From Terriglobia bacterium (GTDB lineage Bacteria; Acidobacteriota; Terriglobia; Versatilivoradales; Versatilivoraceae), in NCBI GenBank assembly GCA_951813285.1, contig OX638355.1, positions 556,501 to 620,500 on the forward strand: a stretch of DNA of 64,000 bases. Reading direction: 5' to 3'. Below, piece by piece: positions 17,332 to 26,742 of this stretch; position 1 is the stretch's first letter; each line of letters begins with the position of its first letter. The notes under the pieces were generated by a model. It searched no databases, was not told the origin of the DNA, and saw only the letters and a program-made list of their open reading frames with translations. Position numbers and translations under genes: made by a program.

Positions 17332-19140
17332 GTGATCGAAAATCATGAAAGCTCTCAAGGACGGGGTTGGCGGCCCAATCGCCGTCAGTTTCTGGAAGCG
17401 GCGGCGCTGGCGGGTCTCGGCCTGCGGTTCCGGACCCAAGCTTCAGCCGCCGCGGGTCAGGCGCCGGCCACTAGGGACGGGGCCGTCTACCTGACCGACC
17501 TGGACCGGTGCCGGCCCGCTTCCGCCCTGTCTACCCGATTGAAGCGCGGGACCTGGAAGACGTTGGGGTACGAAACCGACGACTTCGGCGGGACCATGCT
17601 GGTGGCGTTGGAGGAGAGCGCCGCTCCCGACCTGGCCTACGCCCTGAACCGTAGCGGCTGGCATCGGATCTACGTCGGCATCTACCGAAAGCCTTTCGAG
17701 CAACCCAAACAGGTTGAGGTCAAGTTGTCGGGTGACCCCGCCTACACCACTGTGACCGGCCGGCGGGGAGAAACCGACCATCGCGAGAACTGGATCGACG
17801 ACATCTACTGGAAAAGCGCAGACCTGAGCGGCCGCGACCTGCTCATCCGTCAGACTCGGATACCCCGCACCCGGCACGGGTGGCTGGCTTACATCAAGCT
17901 GGTCCCCCTGTCGGCGCCGCAGGTAGAGACTCTGCAGCGGGACCGCGCGCAAAGGGCGACCAAGCGGCTGTTCGTGCACAGCGACGCCCACTTTTCCAAT
18001 GTTTCCGGAACGGCCGAGGAAGTGCTCAAGTACCTGGAGCCTCTGCGGCATACCGACGTGTCGCGGGTCTACTGGGAGGCCGGCGGCGGGGACCGGGCCC
18101 TCTACCTCTCCAGGATTGCCGAGGATTACGGGCAGGCCTTCAACCGGCCCGACCCGGTCTTTCCCCGGGCCATCGATCGGGAGTGGGCGGTGACCTGGAG
18201 GGCCTATCGCCAGAAAGGAGTGGATCCCTTGCGCGCAGCCGCCGAGCTGGCGCGGGAGATGGGAATCGAGCTGCACGCCTCCTACCGCACCGCCGGGTTC
18301 GTCTACCCGGCGCCCCACGACCACATTGCGGGCAGCTTTTACGAGAAACATCCGGAGCTGGCCTGCCTGGATCGACAGGGCAGGCCCATACCCCGGATTT
18401 CCTACGCCTTCCCCGAGACCCGCCGCTACGTGATCTCTCTTTTCAGGGAGATGGCCGAATACCCCATCGACGGAGTGGGAGTCCTCTACAATCGCCGGCC
18501 TCCCCTGGTGGCTTATGAGGAACCGTTGGTCCGGGGGTTCCAGGCCCGCTACGGCCAGGACCCACGCAGGCTGGATGAACTGGACCACCGCTGGCTCACG
18601 TTCCGCAGCCAAGCCCTGACGCGATTCATGCGGGAACTGCGCCAGGCGATGGATGAGGTTGCCCGTCGGACCAATCGCTCCAAGCCGCTGGCCATCTCAG
18701 CGGTGGTATTCCGCCCCGAGGAGAACCTGCTGCACGGAATGGACCTGAAGACCTGGATCGCCGAGGGCCTGGTGGACACCATCATCCCCTACTCCTCCAC
18801 CATTCGGCTCAACAGCTATCAGCCCGCCTGGGACAAGCCCGAGGACGTCGACTACTACGTCTCACTGGTTCGGGGAACCCAATGCCGGCTGGCGCTCAAC
18901 CTGATGCCCCGCGGACTGACCGCCGAAGAGTATCACCGCAAGGCTCACCGGCTCTATGGGACCGGGGTCGAGCACTTCTTTTTCTGGGATGGCGTCAGCC
19001 GGGTCCGCAAGGTGCCGCGACTCGGCCACAAGGAGGAGGTGGCGGCCTGGTCGGCCGCCGGCGAACCGCCGATTCTGCCCACGGCCACACGATTGCGCAA
19101 GCTGGGGGAATGGGATCTCACCCTGGAGACGCCGGGGTAG
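17332..19140 (+). CDS. Tat-exported family-10-like glycosyl hydrolase
   Basis: The start is set at the GTG at 17332 because GGAGG lies at 17321-17325. The protein then begins with a Tat signal (RPNRRQFLEAAALAGLGLRF; RRxFL core). The body of about 600 residues has a beta-sandwich start (about 50-170) followed by a TIM-barrel-like part. That part includes ELHASYRTAGFVYP (about 310), 'DGVGVLYNRRPP' (about 385), and ALNLMPRGLTAEEY (about 520). This resembles GHL10-type 'family 10 glycosylhydrolase' proteins common in Planctomycetes and Acidobacteria. No unambiguous catalytic pair can be assigned by eye, and the substrate is unknown. It stands alone on the plus strand. Confidence 0.7.
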   Translation: MIENHESSQGRGWRPNRRQFLEAAALAGLGLRFRTQASAAAGQAPATRDGAVYLTDLDRCRPASALSTRLKRGTWKTLGYETDDFGGTMLVALEESAAPDLAYALNRSGWHRIYVGIYRKPFEQPKQVEVKLSGDPAYTTVTGRRGETDHRENWIDDIYWKSADLSGRDLLIRQTRIPRTRHGWLAYIKLVPLSAPQVETLQRDRAQRATKRLFVHSDAHFSNVSGTAEEVLKYLEPLRHTDVSRVYWEAGGGDRALYLSRIAEDYGQAFNRPDPVFPRAIDREWAVTWRAYRQKGVDPLRAAAELAREMGIELHASYRTAGFVYPAPHDHIAGSFYEKHPELACLDRQGRPIPRISYAFPETRRYVISLFREMAEYPIDGVGVLYNRRPPLVAYEEPLVRGFQARYGQDPRRLDELDHRWLTFRSQALTRFMRELRQAMDEVARRTNRSKPLAISAVVFRPEENLLHGMDLKTWIAEGLVDTIIPYSSTIRLNSYQPAWDKPEDVDYYVSLVRGTQCRLALNLMPRGLTAEEYHRKAHRLYGTGVEHFFFWDGVSRVRKVPRLGHKEEVAAWSAAGEPPILPTATRLRKLGEWDLTLETPG

Positions 19141-19610
19141 CCCGGATTAGTTCGGGCGGCTCTGCAATTGTCTGAAACAACCGAAAAAGACAAGAGAAAA
19201 GGAGTGATCCACGAAGGACACGAAGTGACGCCCTACCATTCCCGGCGTTTGGTCTCGGCCTCGAGCGCAAAAAGATCTATTTGCATGGATGGACAGGATG
19301 GATTGGGTGGAGGTTTCAGCCTCTTGAGTTTGGCCCTTGCCCACTGTTGAACAAGAACCCCGAAAAACCCGCTCCCAGGCGCATGGATGTCCTCAAACGC
19401 CCACCCGATCATCGACCGAGTCCCCTTCCTGTGCAGCAGCGTCTCGTCCTCTTTATCCTGTTCATCCTGTCTATCCATGTTCCCTAATGCGGCCGACCGG
19501 TTTGACGGAACATTGCCCTGTTGCCGAAACCTCATGATGTTGGGTTGTTTCACCCCCAAATGATCTGCCCCGTGGTGGGGGGCGGGGAGCAGGCTTGCCT
19601 TGCGCCCCCC
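19141..19610. other. Intergenic region with dispersed repeat words
   Basis: There is no credible gene between the convergent neighbours. The segment contains GATCCACGAAGGACACGAAG (about 19205-19224), the counterpart of the CTTCGTGG-type repeats in the 3552-4835 spacer. It also contains CATCCTGTCTATCCATGTTCC near 19468-19488 (quoted in part), the inverse of the ACAGGATG string near 4322. Such words recur in intergenic DNA of this genome. No clear hairpin terminator for either flanking gene was seen. Confidence 0.5.
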
Positions 19611-20558
19611 TCAGGCCAAGTTCTCACCCCAACCCAGCACGCCGCGTCCCCGTTCCACCACCGCTGCAGCCACTTGCTGGGCTCCGGCCACCGCCTCCGG
19701 CAGCGGGCAATCCTCGATGAGGGCCGCGATCAGGGCTCCGTTGAAAGCATCCCCGGCCCCGATGCTGACGTTGCTGGATGCCACCCGGACCGGGGGCTGG
19801 TGGGCAAAGGGTTCCTTCACGGACTGGTAGGCAGCCCCGTCGGAGCCCCTCTTGAGGACCACGGCGTGGGGCCCGGCTGCCAGCACGCGTTCGGCCACCT
19901 CCCGGTCGTTGCGGCCGGAGGTCCAAACGGTCAACTCTTCCAGGGTGCCCATCACCACCTCGGACCGAGTCCACAACTCTCTCACCTGCTCGGGCGTCGC
20001 CTTGCCCGTCCAGCCGAGTCCGGTGTCCAGCACCCGCACCCGGTCAGGCCCGCCGAAAGCCTCCAGCAGATTCAGGACCTGGGGCAGCACCTCCACCGGG
20101 ATCTGTCCCGGCAGGCTGGCCAGCAACCAGGTCGCCTCTTCGTCCTGAGCCGACAGGCTCCAGTCCAAAGCCGGTCCGATGTGCTGGAGAGTCCCCAGCC
20201 GCCTTCCGGCGGCGTCCACCGCGGTGATGGCCTGCATGGTGGAGTGGCCTGGGGGAGCGATACACTTCACCCCGGCCCGCTCCAGCCAGCCCCGGACCAT
20301 TCGGCCGGCCGGATCCTCTCCAATGGGAGCGTTCAGGTGAACCTTCCGGCCCAGTTTCCCCAGCACGTAGGAAGCCGATCCCCCATTGCCGCCCAGGCCC
20401 ATTTCGGGGGGCGAGCGCAGCGGCAGCAGGGTCCGGCGGGTGTAGACGTCCCGTGGCACCTCGCCGATCCAGTGGCGGGGAGGGTCGCGCAGGGTCACAT
20501 CCAGTCCTGCCGAACCGGCAACAGCCACCACCGCGGCTGGACGATTTTCACTGGACAT
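19611..20558 (-). CDS. PfkB/ribokinase-family sugar kinase
   Basis: This carbohydrate kinase of about 315 residues shows GLGGNGGSASYVLGKLG (the PfkB N-terminal substrate-binding signature) at about 53-69 and the ATP/catalytic motif GAGDAFNGA (catalytic Asp) at about 266-274. The start was moved to the ATG at 20558 (MSSENRPAAVVAVAG), which is where similarity to the family begins. The longer frame would overlap the upstream aldolase. It is cytoplasmic. It follows the HpcH/HpaI aldolase on the same strand with about 30 bp between, so kinase and aldolase may act on the same sugar-acid route (inference). Confidence 0.82.
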   Translation of the reverse strand: MSSENRPAAVVAVAGSAGLDVTLRDPPRHWIGEVPRDVYTRRTLLPLRSPPEMGLGGNGGSASYVLGKLGRKVHLNAPIGEDPAGRMVRGWLERAGVKCIAPPGHSTMQAITAVDAAGRRLGTLQHIGPALDWSLSAQDEEATWLLASLPGQIPVEVLPQVLNLLEAFGGPDRVRVLDTGLGWTGKATPEQVRELWTRSEVVMGTLEELTVWTSGRNDREVAERVLAAGPHAVVLKRGSDGAAYQSVKEPFAHQPPVRVASSNVSIGAGDAFNGALIAALIEDCPLPEAVAGAQQVAAAVVERGRGVLGWGENLA

Positions 20559-20587
20559 GGCTGGCTGAAATGGAAAACCCGGCTGCC

Positions 20588-21370
20588 TCAATCGCCCCGG
20601 TCGATGCCGCCCAGGATATCTGCGGAACCGCGCTCCAGCAGCAGGGTGTCGGATCCGGCGAGAATGATGCGGTACCCCCGGCCGATCATCCGGTTGGCAG
20701 TGGCGTTGTCGAGGGCCAACCCGCCCAGGTAGGTGGGGCCGGCCAGAATGACCTCCTCGGCCCGACCGATGGCGTCCTGGACTTCCTGGTGGTCGGGACC
20801 ATCCCGATAACCGTAGCTCATGGCCAAGTCGTTGGGGGCAATATGGCAGGCGTCCACGCCCGGAACAGTCACTATCTCCCGGATGTTGTCGATGGCCTCA
20901 CGATGCTCGATCAGCAGCATGCACAGCATCTGGTCGTCCGCCGCGTCCACGTAGGCTTCCCGGGTTATTCCAAACCTGGCAGGCCCGTAGAACGGGCCGT
21001 AGCCGCGATTGCCTCGCGGCGGGTAGCGAACGGACCGGGCGGCGGATTCGGCCTCGGCCCGGTTGTGGATCATGGGGAAGACCATCCCCATGGCGCCGGC
21101 GTCAAGCACCGTCTTGACCTGCCAGTGCAGGTTCCACGGAACTCGAACGATGGGGGTGGCGCGGGTCCCCTGGGTGGCCGTCACCATGGCATGGACCGAG
21201 GCGATGTCGATCGGTCCATGCTCCATGTCGAAGAAGAGCCAGTCGAAGCCTGCGGCCGCCAGGATCTGGGTGGTGGCCACGCTGGGCATGGAGACCAGCA
21301 TGCCGATGGCAGGCTTGTCTTCAGACAGGCGAGCCTTCAGAGGGTTGATGAAGGATTGGGTGGCTCTCAA
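20588..21370 (-). CDS. HpcH/HpaI family aldolase
   Basis: This 260-residue class II pyruvate- or glyoxylate-dependent aldolase of the HpcH/HpaI/citrate-lyase-beta fold shows typical landmarks: GFDWLFFDMEHGP (about 41-53, Glu and His of the active site), PIVRVPWN, 'GAMGMVFPMIHNRAEAE' (about 92-108) and GVDACHIAPNDLAMSYG (about 168-184, metal-binding Asp). The start is a TTG overlapping the upstream stop in TTGA, which points to translational coupling with the Gly-rich secreted protein gene. No in-frame ATG lies before residue 24, inside the barrel. The likely role is retro-aldol cleavage of a 2-keto-3-deoxy acid. Confidence 0.85.
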   Translation of the reverse strand: MRATQSFINPLKARLSEDKPAIGMLVSMPSVATTQILAAAGFDWLFFDMEHGPIDIASVHAMVTATQGTRATPIVRVPWNLHWQVKTVLDAGAMGMVFPMIHNRAEAESAARSVRYPPRGNRGYGPFYGPARFGITREAYVDAADDQMLCMLLIEHREAIDNIREIVTVPGVDACHIAPNDLAMSYGYRDGPDHQEVQDAIGRAEEVILAGPTYLGGLALDNATANRMIGRGYRIILAGSDTLLLERGSADILGGIDRGD

Positions 21371-22194
21371 AGCTCCAGCTTGTCGTTGAAGACCATTTTC
21401 TTGAGCTTGAACTTGCGCTTGATCTTGAAGGGGCCGACCTGGGTTCTCAGCTCCACGTCCTTGTCCTCGAGGGCGATGGCTTCCTCTCGGGGGAAGAACA
21501 TAAAGATCTCGACAAACTGATCCCGCGGCAAGACCTCCACCGAAGCGGCGGCAATGGGATCCTTTTTCTTGCGGTGCAGGACCGTCATCTGCCTGATGCG
21601 ATCCGTGTTTCCTCGCAGGCCGCGGGCCATTCTGCTGGGCAGACCGCTCAACAGGACTACATACTGCTCGTCCTTCATGTTGAGAAACTGCTTGTCTTTT
21701 TCCGATTCCTCGAAGTCACCGCGGTAGCGGGCCCGAATGATGGCCTGCTTCACCGGAAGGGCGCTGGCCCAGCGGACGGTCACATTGATGGGAGGCGGAC
21801 CCCGCCTCGCCGCGGGCCGTCGGCCTCCCAGATTGGGGCCGCCACCACCGCTCGGGCCACCGGATGGGGGGCCAAATCCGCCACCGGAACCGACGCTGCC
21901 GCTGGGAGGATTGGCGCCACTGCCGCCGAAGCCGCCTCCTCCCTGAGACTGGTCCGGATCGCCGCTCCGGGACGACGGATCCTGCGTCGGCCCGCCTTCA
22001 ATGTTCTCGAATCCCCCCCGTCTCATCCGCATGGGGTCGAGGGAGACATTCTGGGCCCAGGGAGACTTGGTCAACATCTTGTTGACGTCCTTGGGCTTCC
22101 ACTGCTTGTATTCCTTTTTTTCCCAGAAATCGGCGGCCCGGAGCCCGGAGCTGCCCAAGAGGAGCAACAGGGCCGGAAGGAAATATTTTTTCAT
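21367..22194 (-). CDS. Exported Gly/Pro-rich hypothetical protein
   Basis: This is a 275-residue protein. Residues 1-20 form a signal peptide (MKKYFLPALLLLLGSSGLRA). Residues about 21-55 (FWEKKEYKQWKPKDVNKMLT) are helical. Residues 70-130 form a low-complexity Gly/Ser/Pro-rich linker. Residues about 135-275 form a basic alpha/beta domain ending KIKRKFKLKKMVFN. No family was recognised. Its stop overlaps the TTG start of the aldolase gene, although the products seem to have different locations, so the coupling may be incidental. The ATG is preceded by GTCAGTCTC and not by a strong ribosome site. Confidence 0.7.
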   Translation of the reverse strand: MKKYFLPALLLLLGSSGLRAADFWEKKEYKQWKPKDVNKMLTKSPWAQNVSLDPMRMRRGGFENIEGGPTQDPSSRSGDPDQSQGGGGFGGSGANPPSGSVGSGGGFGPPSGGPSGGGGPNLGGRRPAARRGPPPINVTVRWASALPVKQAIIRARYRGDFEESEKDKQFLNMKDEQYVVLLSGLPSRMARGLRGNTDRIRQMTVLHRKKKDPIAAASVEVLPRDQFVEIFMFFPREEAIALEDKDVELRTQVGPFKIKRKFKLKKMVFNDKLEL

Positions 22195-22550
22195 GAGACT
22201 GACCTCGATGGTTCAGCGCATTCGAGGATGCGCACTGAGACGAAATCCAGACTCCCTGCACTCTGAATCGGGCGACAGCGGTACGCGTACCAGCCATCGG
22301 GCGAATTCGAACGGGGGTCCTTACCTGCAGTTATTCTAGCCCATCCGTTCGGGATTCTTCAAAGTTATCTTCCGGCCGGAGCGGTGCTCCCTTGGAATCG
22401 GGAATCCGCTTCTGATAGGCTTTTTCAGAGGGCCGTCCCCTGGTTGCGTGGGCAGCCGAAAGGTTGCTCGAACCGTTGCGGCCACCCGTGGAAGCCATCG
22501 ACGGGTGGGGAAAACCGCCGCAGCTCGAATCTCATTGAGGAGAACCCGCC
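22195..22550. other. Divergent intergenic region
   Basis: This 356 bp separates the minus-strand aldolase/kinase cluster from the plus-strand dehydrogenase. No gene, repeat or operator-like palindrome was found. The ribosome site TTGAGGAGAACCCGCC precedes the dehydrogenase ATG. Promoters for both directions must be here but were not located. Confidence 0.4.
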
Positions 22551-23537
22551 ATGAGCCAACGACTGAACATCCTGCTTCTTCCCCACCCGCTTCGGGAGTC
22601 GTTGTTCCACCCCTGGGGAGAGGATGTGATGGCGGCCATCGGCGATCGCCATCGGCTGAGAGTCTACGATCCGTCCCAAGATCTGGCCCGGCAGTTCGAG
22701 GGCGTGGACGTGGTGATCGACCAGAGCGGTTCGGCCGGAACCCGGGAGATGGCCGACCTGGCTGCCGGACGGTGCCGCTTGTGGCAGGTTCTGGGAACGG
22801 GCGTGGATGCCTTCGACCTGGATTACTGGCGGTCCAAAAACATTCCGGTGGCCAATACCCCCGGCCCCTTCAGCGGAGTGGCCCTGGCCGAATGCGCCAT
22901 GATGTTCATCCTGATGTTGACCCGCAAATATCCCGTGACCCAGACCCATATGCAGCAGGAGGACTTTTACGAGCCGGTCGGCCTGGAGCTGGTAGGAGTG
23001 AAACTGGGGATCATCGGTTTCGGCGCCAGCGGCTGCGAACTGGCCCGGCGGGCACGTCCTTTCGGCCTCAAGATTCTGGCGGCCGACGTCCGGGAAATCA
23101 CCCGGGATGAAGTGCAGCACTTCGGCCTGGAGTTTGCCGGCAAGGCGGAAGACATCGACCGAATAGTGGCCGAGTCGGACATCCTGTCGGTCCACCTGCC
23201 CCTTAACTCCGAAACCCGCCACATCATCGATGAGAGGCGGCTGGGCCTGATGAAGTCGTCGGCCTTTCTGATCAACGTGGCCCGAGGAGCCCTGGTGGAC
23301 GAGCAGGCCCTGAGCCGAGCCCTGGTGGAAGGAAGCATCGCGGGGGCGGGGTTGGATGTGTTCGGAAAGGAACCGCCCGATCCGGAGGACCCCATCTTCA
23401 AGCTGCCGACGGTCGTGACCACGCCCCATATCGCCGGAGTGACCGACGGCACCTCCCGCAAGCGGGCCCGGGTGGCGGCCGACAACGCCGACCGGGTCGC
23501 GGCCGGCCTGGAGCCCCTCTACCGCGTAGACCTTTAA
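22551..23537 (+). CDS. D-isomer-specific 2-hydroxyacid dehydrogenase
   Basis: This 328-residue NAD(P)-dependent dehydrogenase of the phosphoglycerate/glyoxylate reductase type shows LGIIGFGASGCELARRA (about 147-163), a variant GxGxxG Rossmann motif. It also shows 'SDILSVHLPLNSETRH' (about 209-224), INVARGALVDEQAL (catalytic Arg region, about 240-253), GLDVFGKEPP (Glu) and TPHIAGVT (catalytic His, about 291). No ACT domain follows, so it is a short-type enzyme and not full SerA. It stands alone between the aldolase/kinase cluster and the convergent aco operon. The substrate is unknown. Confidence 0.87.
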   Translation: MSQRLNILLLPHPLRESLFHPWGEDVMAAIGDRHRLRVYDPSQDLARQFEGVDVVIDQSGSAGTREMADLAAGRCRLWQVLGTGVDAFDLDYWRSKNIPVANTPGPFSGVALAECAMMFILMLTRKYPVTQTHMQQEDFYEPVGLELVGVKLGIIGFGASGCELARRARPFGLKILAADVREITRDEVQHFGLEFAGKAEDIDRIVAESDILSVHLPLNSETRHIIDERRLGLMKSSAFLINVARGALVDEQALSRALVEGSIAGAGLDVFGKEPPDPEDPIFKLPTVVTTPHIAGVTDGTSRKRARVAADNADRVAAGLEPLYRVDL

Positions 23538-23549
23538 GCAGTTATTAAA

Positions 23550-24530
23550 TCAGTCTCCAGCCCGCAAGCCAGCCGTAGCCGCCCGGGCCGTGTCCACCAC
23601 CCAGGGCCCCTCGGAACTCAACCGAACCTCCAGCTCTTCGCCGGTAACGGCCAGCCGGTCCCGTTCTCCATCGAAAGCCAGGGTCACGGGCTCTCTCATC
23701 TCCAGCGGCTTTTTCTCTCCCAGCGCCAGTTGGTGCACGGCGCTGATGGAGATCTCCCGGAACAGCCCCGGCCCCAGCGGCGCCGTTACCCGCCTGCCGC
23801 CCGGACCAAAGACCAGGTGGAGTCCCCGGGGGCTCTCCGCGGTCACCGTTTCCACGAACCCCCCGATGGCCGACAGACCGATGCTCCAGGGCTGGGCGCG
23901 GGTCAGGAATAGCTCCTTGAGGTTATCCACCTCCCAAATGGCCCGGGCCCCGATAAAGGTCCGGGTGGTGACGGCCAGGTCCACCAGGGCCAGGTCCACC
24001 ACTCCCGAGGGATCGTGAAGCCAAAGCACCTTGGACCGGGTGCAGGCCGTATCCCGGTCGGTCCGGCCCGTTGCCAGCAACCCTGCGGCAAGTCCCGCAC
24101 TGGTGCCTTCGTGAAATTCGGAGAAGACGTTGTTGGTCCCGGTGGAGATGGGCAACAGGGGAACTTCGCTCCCGCTGCCCTTGAAGACCGCTCGATTGGT
24201 CCCGTCGCCTCCCAGGGTCACGATGCATCCGACCCGGGCCTCCACCATGGCCGCCGCCGCCCGGGTGGAATCCTGGGGACCGCCGCTGACCGGGATCTCC
24301 AGCGGACACACCCGCAACCGGGTCGAACCCATTTTCTGGCAGGCCTTGGGGCAGATTCCGGCGGGCTCGGGCATGTAGAGCACCTGCTCCACCCCGGCTG
24401 CCTCCAGGCCGCGCAGCAAGCGAGCGGTCAAGGCCGATTTTTCCTGGTTGGAGACCACCCAGGCCTGGGCCACAAGGCGACGGATGTCCCTACCCGACGC
24501 CGGATTGGCCACGATCCCGACTTTGCTCAT
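23550..24530 (-). CDS. acoX: AcoX-like ATP-NAD kinase family protein
   Basis: This 326-residue protein has an NAD-kinase-like fold: VGIVANPASGRDIRR at the N-terminus, TLGGDGTNRAVFKG (the GGDGT nucleotide motif, about 106-119) and STGTNNVF (about 128-135). AcoX accompanies acetoin dehydrogenase genes in other bacteria, and its exact role is still unsettled. It is the last gene of the minus-strand cluster acoA-acoB-acoC-acoX, 35 bp after acoC. That position supports the name better than the motifs alone, which are shared with other NAD and diacylglycerol kinases. Confidence 0.78.
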   Translation of the reverse strand: MSKVGIVANPASGRDIRRLVAQAWVVSNQEKSALTARLLRGLEAAGVEQVLYMPEPAGICPKACQKMGSTRLRVCPLEIPVSGGPQDSTRAAAAMVEARVGCIVTLGGDGTNRAVFKGSGSEVPLLPISTGTNNVFSEFHEGTSAGLAAGLLATGRTDRDTACTRSKVLWLHDPSGVVDLALVDLAVTTRTFIGARAIWEVDNLKELFLTRAQPWSIGLSAIGGFVETVTAESPRGLHLVFGPGGRRVTAPLGPGLFREISISAVHQLALGEKKPLEMREPVTLAFDGERDRLAVTGEELEVRLSSEGPWVVDTARAATAGLRAGD

Positions 24531-24565
24531 GTCGAATTAATGGTATCCAAGGGAGCGCCGGCCGG

Positions 24566-25627
24566 TCAGACGAACTCGGCCAGCAGCCGGGTGACCAAGG
24601 CGGGTTGCTCCACCGGGGCGGCGTGCCCGCAATCGGGCAGTTCGTGCAGTTGAGCTCCCTCGATGGCGTCGGCCAACTGGTGGGAAAGGTCCGGCGGCGT
24701 GAGGCTGTCTTCCGAACCCACCAGGACCTGGGTGGGGCAATTGAGACTGCCCAGGCGAGGGCGCAGGTCGGCTTTGGCCACCATTCGGGTGGCGGCCACG
24801 ATGCTGGCGGCGTCGCTGGAAAGGATGCTGCGGCGGATTGCCTCCACCACCTTCGGGTTGGCGTCCCGAAAGGCCGGTCTGAAGGTCACCTCGATGAGGG
24901 GGTCGGCAATGCCCTCCATACCGCCGAAGGTGGCTGCCGACGCCAGCTCGAAGAGGGTGTTTCGAGTCTCCTGGGGAAAGGCGGCCGTGGTGGACAGTAG
25001 CGAGAGGGAACGCACGCTCTCGGGCCGGGCGGCGGCCAGCTCGACGGCAATCATGGCCCCCAGCGAGTGGCCCACCAGGCTGGCTTGCTCAACCCCGACG
25101 GTTTCCAGCAGGGCGGCCAGGTCGGCGGTGTGCTTGCGGAGGGTGTGGGCGCCCGGAGTCTGCTCGGAACGGCCATGGCCGCGCAGGTCGTAGCTGATCA
25201 GGGTGCGGCCCTCCAATCCGGCTTGATCCAGGCCGGTCCAAAGCTCCATGGAACTGCTCAGGCCGTGAATGAAGACCACGGCAGGCCCTTCGCCGGATTG
25301 CTGCACGTTCAGGGCGATGCCGTTGACCTGCAGGATTTCGGCACTGGGACCCTCGGCGGAGCCCTGGGCCTGGGGCCTGACCACCGCCCCTTCGGCGGGT
25401 TCGATCCGACCCAGGACCGTCCCTACATCCACCACCTCTCCCTCGGCCACCACCACGCTGATGACCCCGTCCACGTCAGCCGTCATCTCCGCGGTGGCCT
25501 TGTCCGTCTCCACCTCCAGCACGACCTGGCCGGCCTCCACCGAGTCGCCGTCCTGAACCTGCCAGCGGGACAGCTTGCCTTCGCTCATTCCCATGCCCAT
25601 CTTGGGCATGATGACGTCAATAGGCAT
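24566..25627 (-). CDS. acoC: Acetoin dehydrogenase E2 component: lipoyl domain fused to alpha/beta hydrolase
   Basis: This 353-residue E2-type protein starts with a biotinyl/lipoyl domain (MPKMGMGMSEGKLSRW, with the lipoylated Lys in EVETDKATAEM at about residue 43). It continues into an alpha/beta hydrolase (oxyanion region VFIHGLSSSME at about 117, nucleophile elbow VGHSLGAM at about 185, His in DCGHAAPVEQ at about 335) and not into the usual 2-oxoacid acyltransferase core. That lipoyl-hydrolase architecture is characteristic of AcoC. It is flanked by E1-beta (upstream) and acoX (downstream). No E3 (lipoamide dehydrogenase) gene is present here, so E3 must come from elsewhere. Confidence 0.87.
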   Translation of the reverse strand: MPIDVIMPKMGMGMSEGKLSRWQVQDGDSVEAGQVVLEVETDKATAEMTADVDGVISVVVAEGEVVDVGTVLGRIEPAEGAVVRPQAQGSAEGPSAEILQVNGIALNVQQSGEGPAVVFIHGLSSSMELWTGLDQAGLEGRTLISYDLRGHGRSEQTPGAHTLRKHTADLAALLETVGVEQASLVGHSLGAMIAVELAAARPESVRSLSLLSTTAAFPQETRNTLFELASAATFGGMEGIADPLIEVTFRPAFRDANPKVVEAIRRSILSSDAASIVAATRMVAKADLRPRLGSLNCPTQVLVGSEDSLTPPDLSHQLADAIEGAQLHELPDCGHAAPVEQPALVTRLLAEFV

Positions 25628-25663
25628 CGGACCTTTCCTCGTTATCGATCGGCAGCCGCTCTC

Positions 25664-26701
25664 TCAAGACGCATGGGCGCAGGTCTCTTTCACGGCGGCC
25701 ACCACCTTTTCCGGATTGGGCAGGTAGGCGTCCTCCAGCACCGGGCTGAAAGGTACCGGGGAGTGAGGAGCCGTTACCATGCCCACCGGCGCGCGCAGCC
25801 AGTGAAACCCCCGGCTGGCCACCATGCCGGCGATGTGCGAGGCCAGCCCGCAGAGGGGATTGGCTTCGTCGACGATCACCAGGCGTCCTGTCTTTTGCAC
25901 CGATGCCAGAATGGTCTCCTCGTCCAGCGGGGACACGGTGCGCAGGTCGATCACCTCGGCGTCGATGCCCTCCTCGGCCAAGGATTCGGCGGCCTTCAGG
26001 GCATGGACGGCGGTGAGGCTCACCCCCAGCAGGGTCACGTCGCTGCCCGGCCGCGCGATGGCTGCTTTGCCGATGGGTACGATGTGCTCTCCACCGGGCA
26101 CCTCGCCCTTCATGGTGTACATGGTGATGTGCTCGCAGAAAATGACCGGGTCGTCATCCCGGATGGAGGCCGTCAGCAGGCCCTTGGCGTCTGCGGCGTT
26201 GGAGGGGGCCACCACCTTCAAGCCGGGAATGTTGGCGAACATGGGATAGAGGGTCTGGGCGTGTTGGGCGGCGGCCCGGAATCCGCCTCCGATCATGGTG
26301 CGAATGGTGACCGGAACCATGGCCTTGCCGCCGAACATATAGCGCAGTTTGGAGCCCTGGTTGAGCAGGGAATCGAGGCAACTCCCCAGGAATCCGCAGA
26401 ACATCAATTCGGCGATGGGCCGCAGCCCGGTGGCCGCGGCGCCCACCGCGGCTCCGATGAAAGCAGCTTCGGAAATGGGGGTGTCCAGAACCCTCTCCCT
26501 GCCGAACTCGTGCACCAATCCCTTGGTGACACCCATGACGCCCCCCCAGGCCTCGTCATCTTCCAGGTGCTCCACCTGGGCTCCTCCGGCGATGTCTTCG
26601 CCCATGATGACGATCTTGGGATCGGCGCGCATCTCCAGCCGAATGGACTCGTTGAGGGCCTCGGCGATGGTAATGGTTCTGGCGGCGGTGGCTACAGCCA
26701 T
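25664..26701 (-). CDS. acoB: Acetoin/2-oxoacid dehydrogenase E1 beta subunit
   Basis: This 345-residue transketolase-like pyrimidine-binding protein begins EALNESIRLEMRADPKIVIMGEDI, contains TPISEAAFIGAAVGAA (about 55-70) and PVTIRTMIGGG (about 115), and ends with the transketolase C-terminal domain. It shows 'GSDVTLLGVSLTAVHAL' (about 215-231) and AEVIDLRTVSPLDEETI (about 247-263). Together with AcoA it forms the alpha2beta2 thiamine diphosphate E1. The ATG is preceded by CAAGGAGGTTTTGAA, a strong ribosome site. The gene lies 41 bp after acoA and 36 bp before acoC. Whether the complex uses acetoin or another 2-oxo compound is inferred from the acoC/acoX neighbours. Confidence 0.88.
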   Translation of the reverse strand: MAVATAARTITIAEALNESIRLEMRADPKIVIMGEDIAGGAQVEHLEDDEAWGGVMGVTKGLVHEFGRERVLDTPISEAAFIGAAVGAAATGLRPIAELMFCGFLGSCLDSLLNQGSKLRYMFGGKAMVPVTIRTMIGGGFRAAAQHAQTLYPMFANIPGLKVVAPSNAADAKGLLTASIRDDDPVIFCEHITMYTMKGEVPGGEHIVPIGKAAIARPGSDVTLLGVSLTAVHALKAAESLAEEGIDAEVIDLRTVSPLDEETILASVQKTGRLVIVDEANPLCGLASHIAGMVASRGFHWLRAPVGMVTAPHSPVPFSPVLEDAYLPNPEKVVAAVKETCAHAS

Positions 26702-26742
26702 TTCAAAACCTCCTTGGTCGTACGGTGAGTCTCATCTCGTAA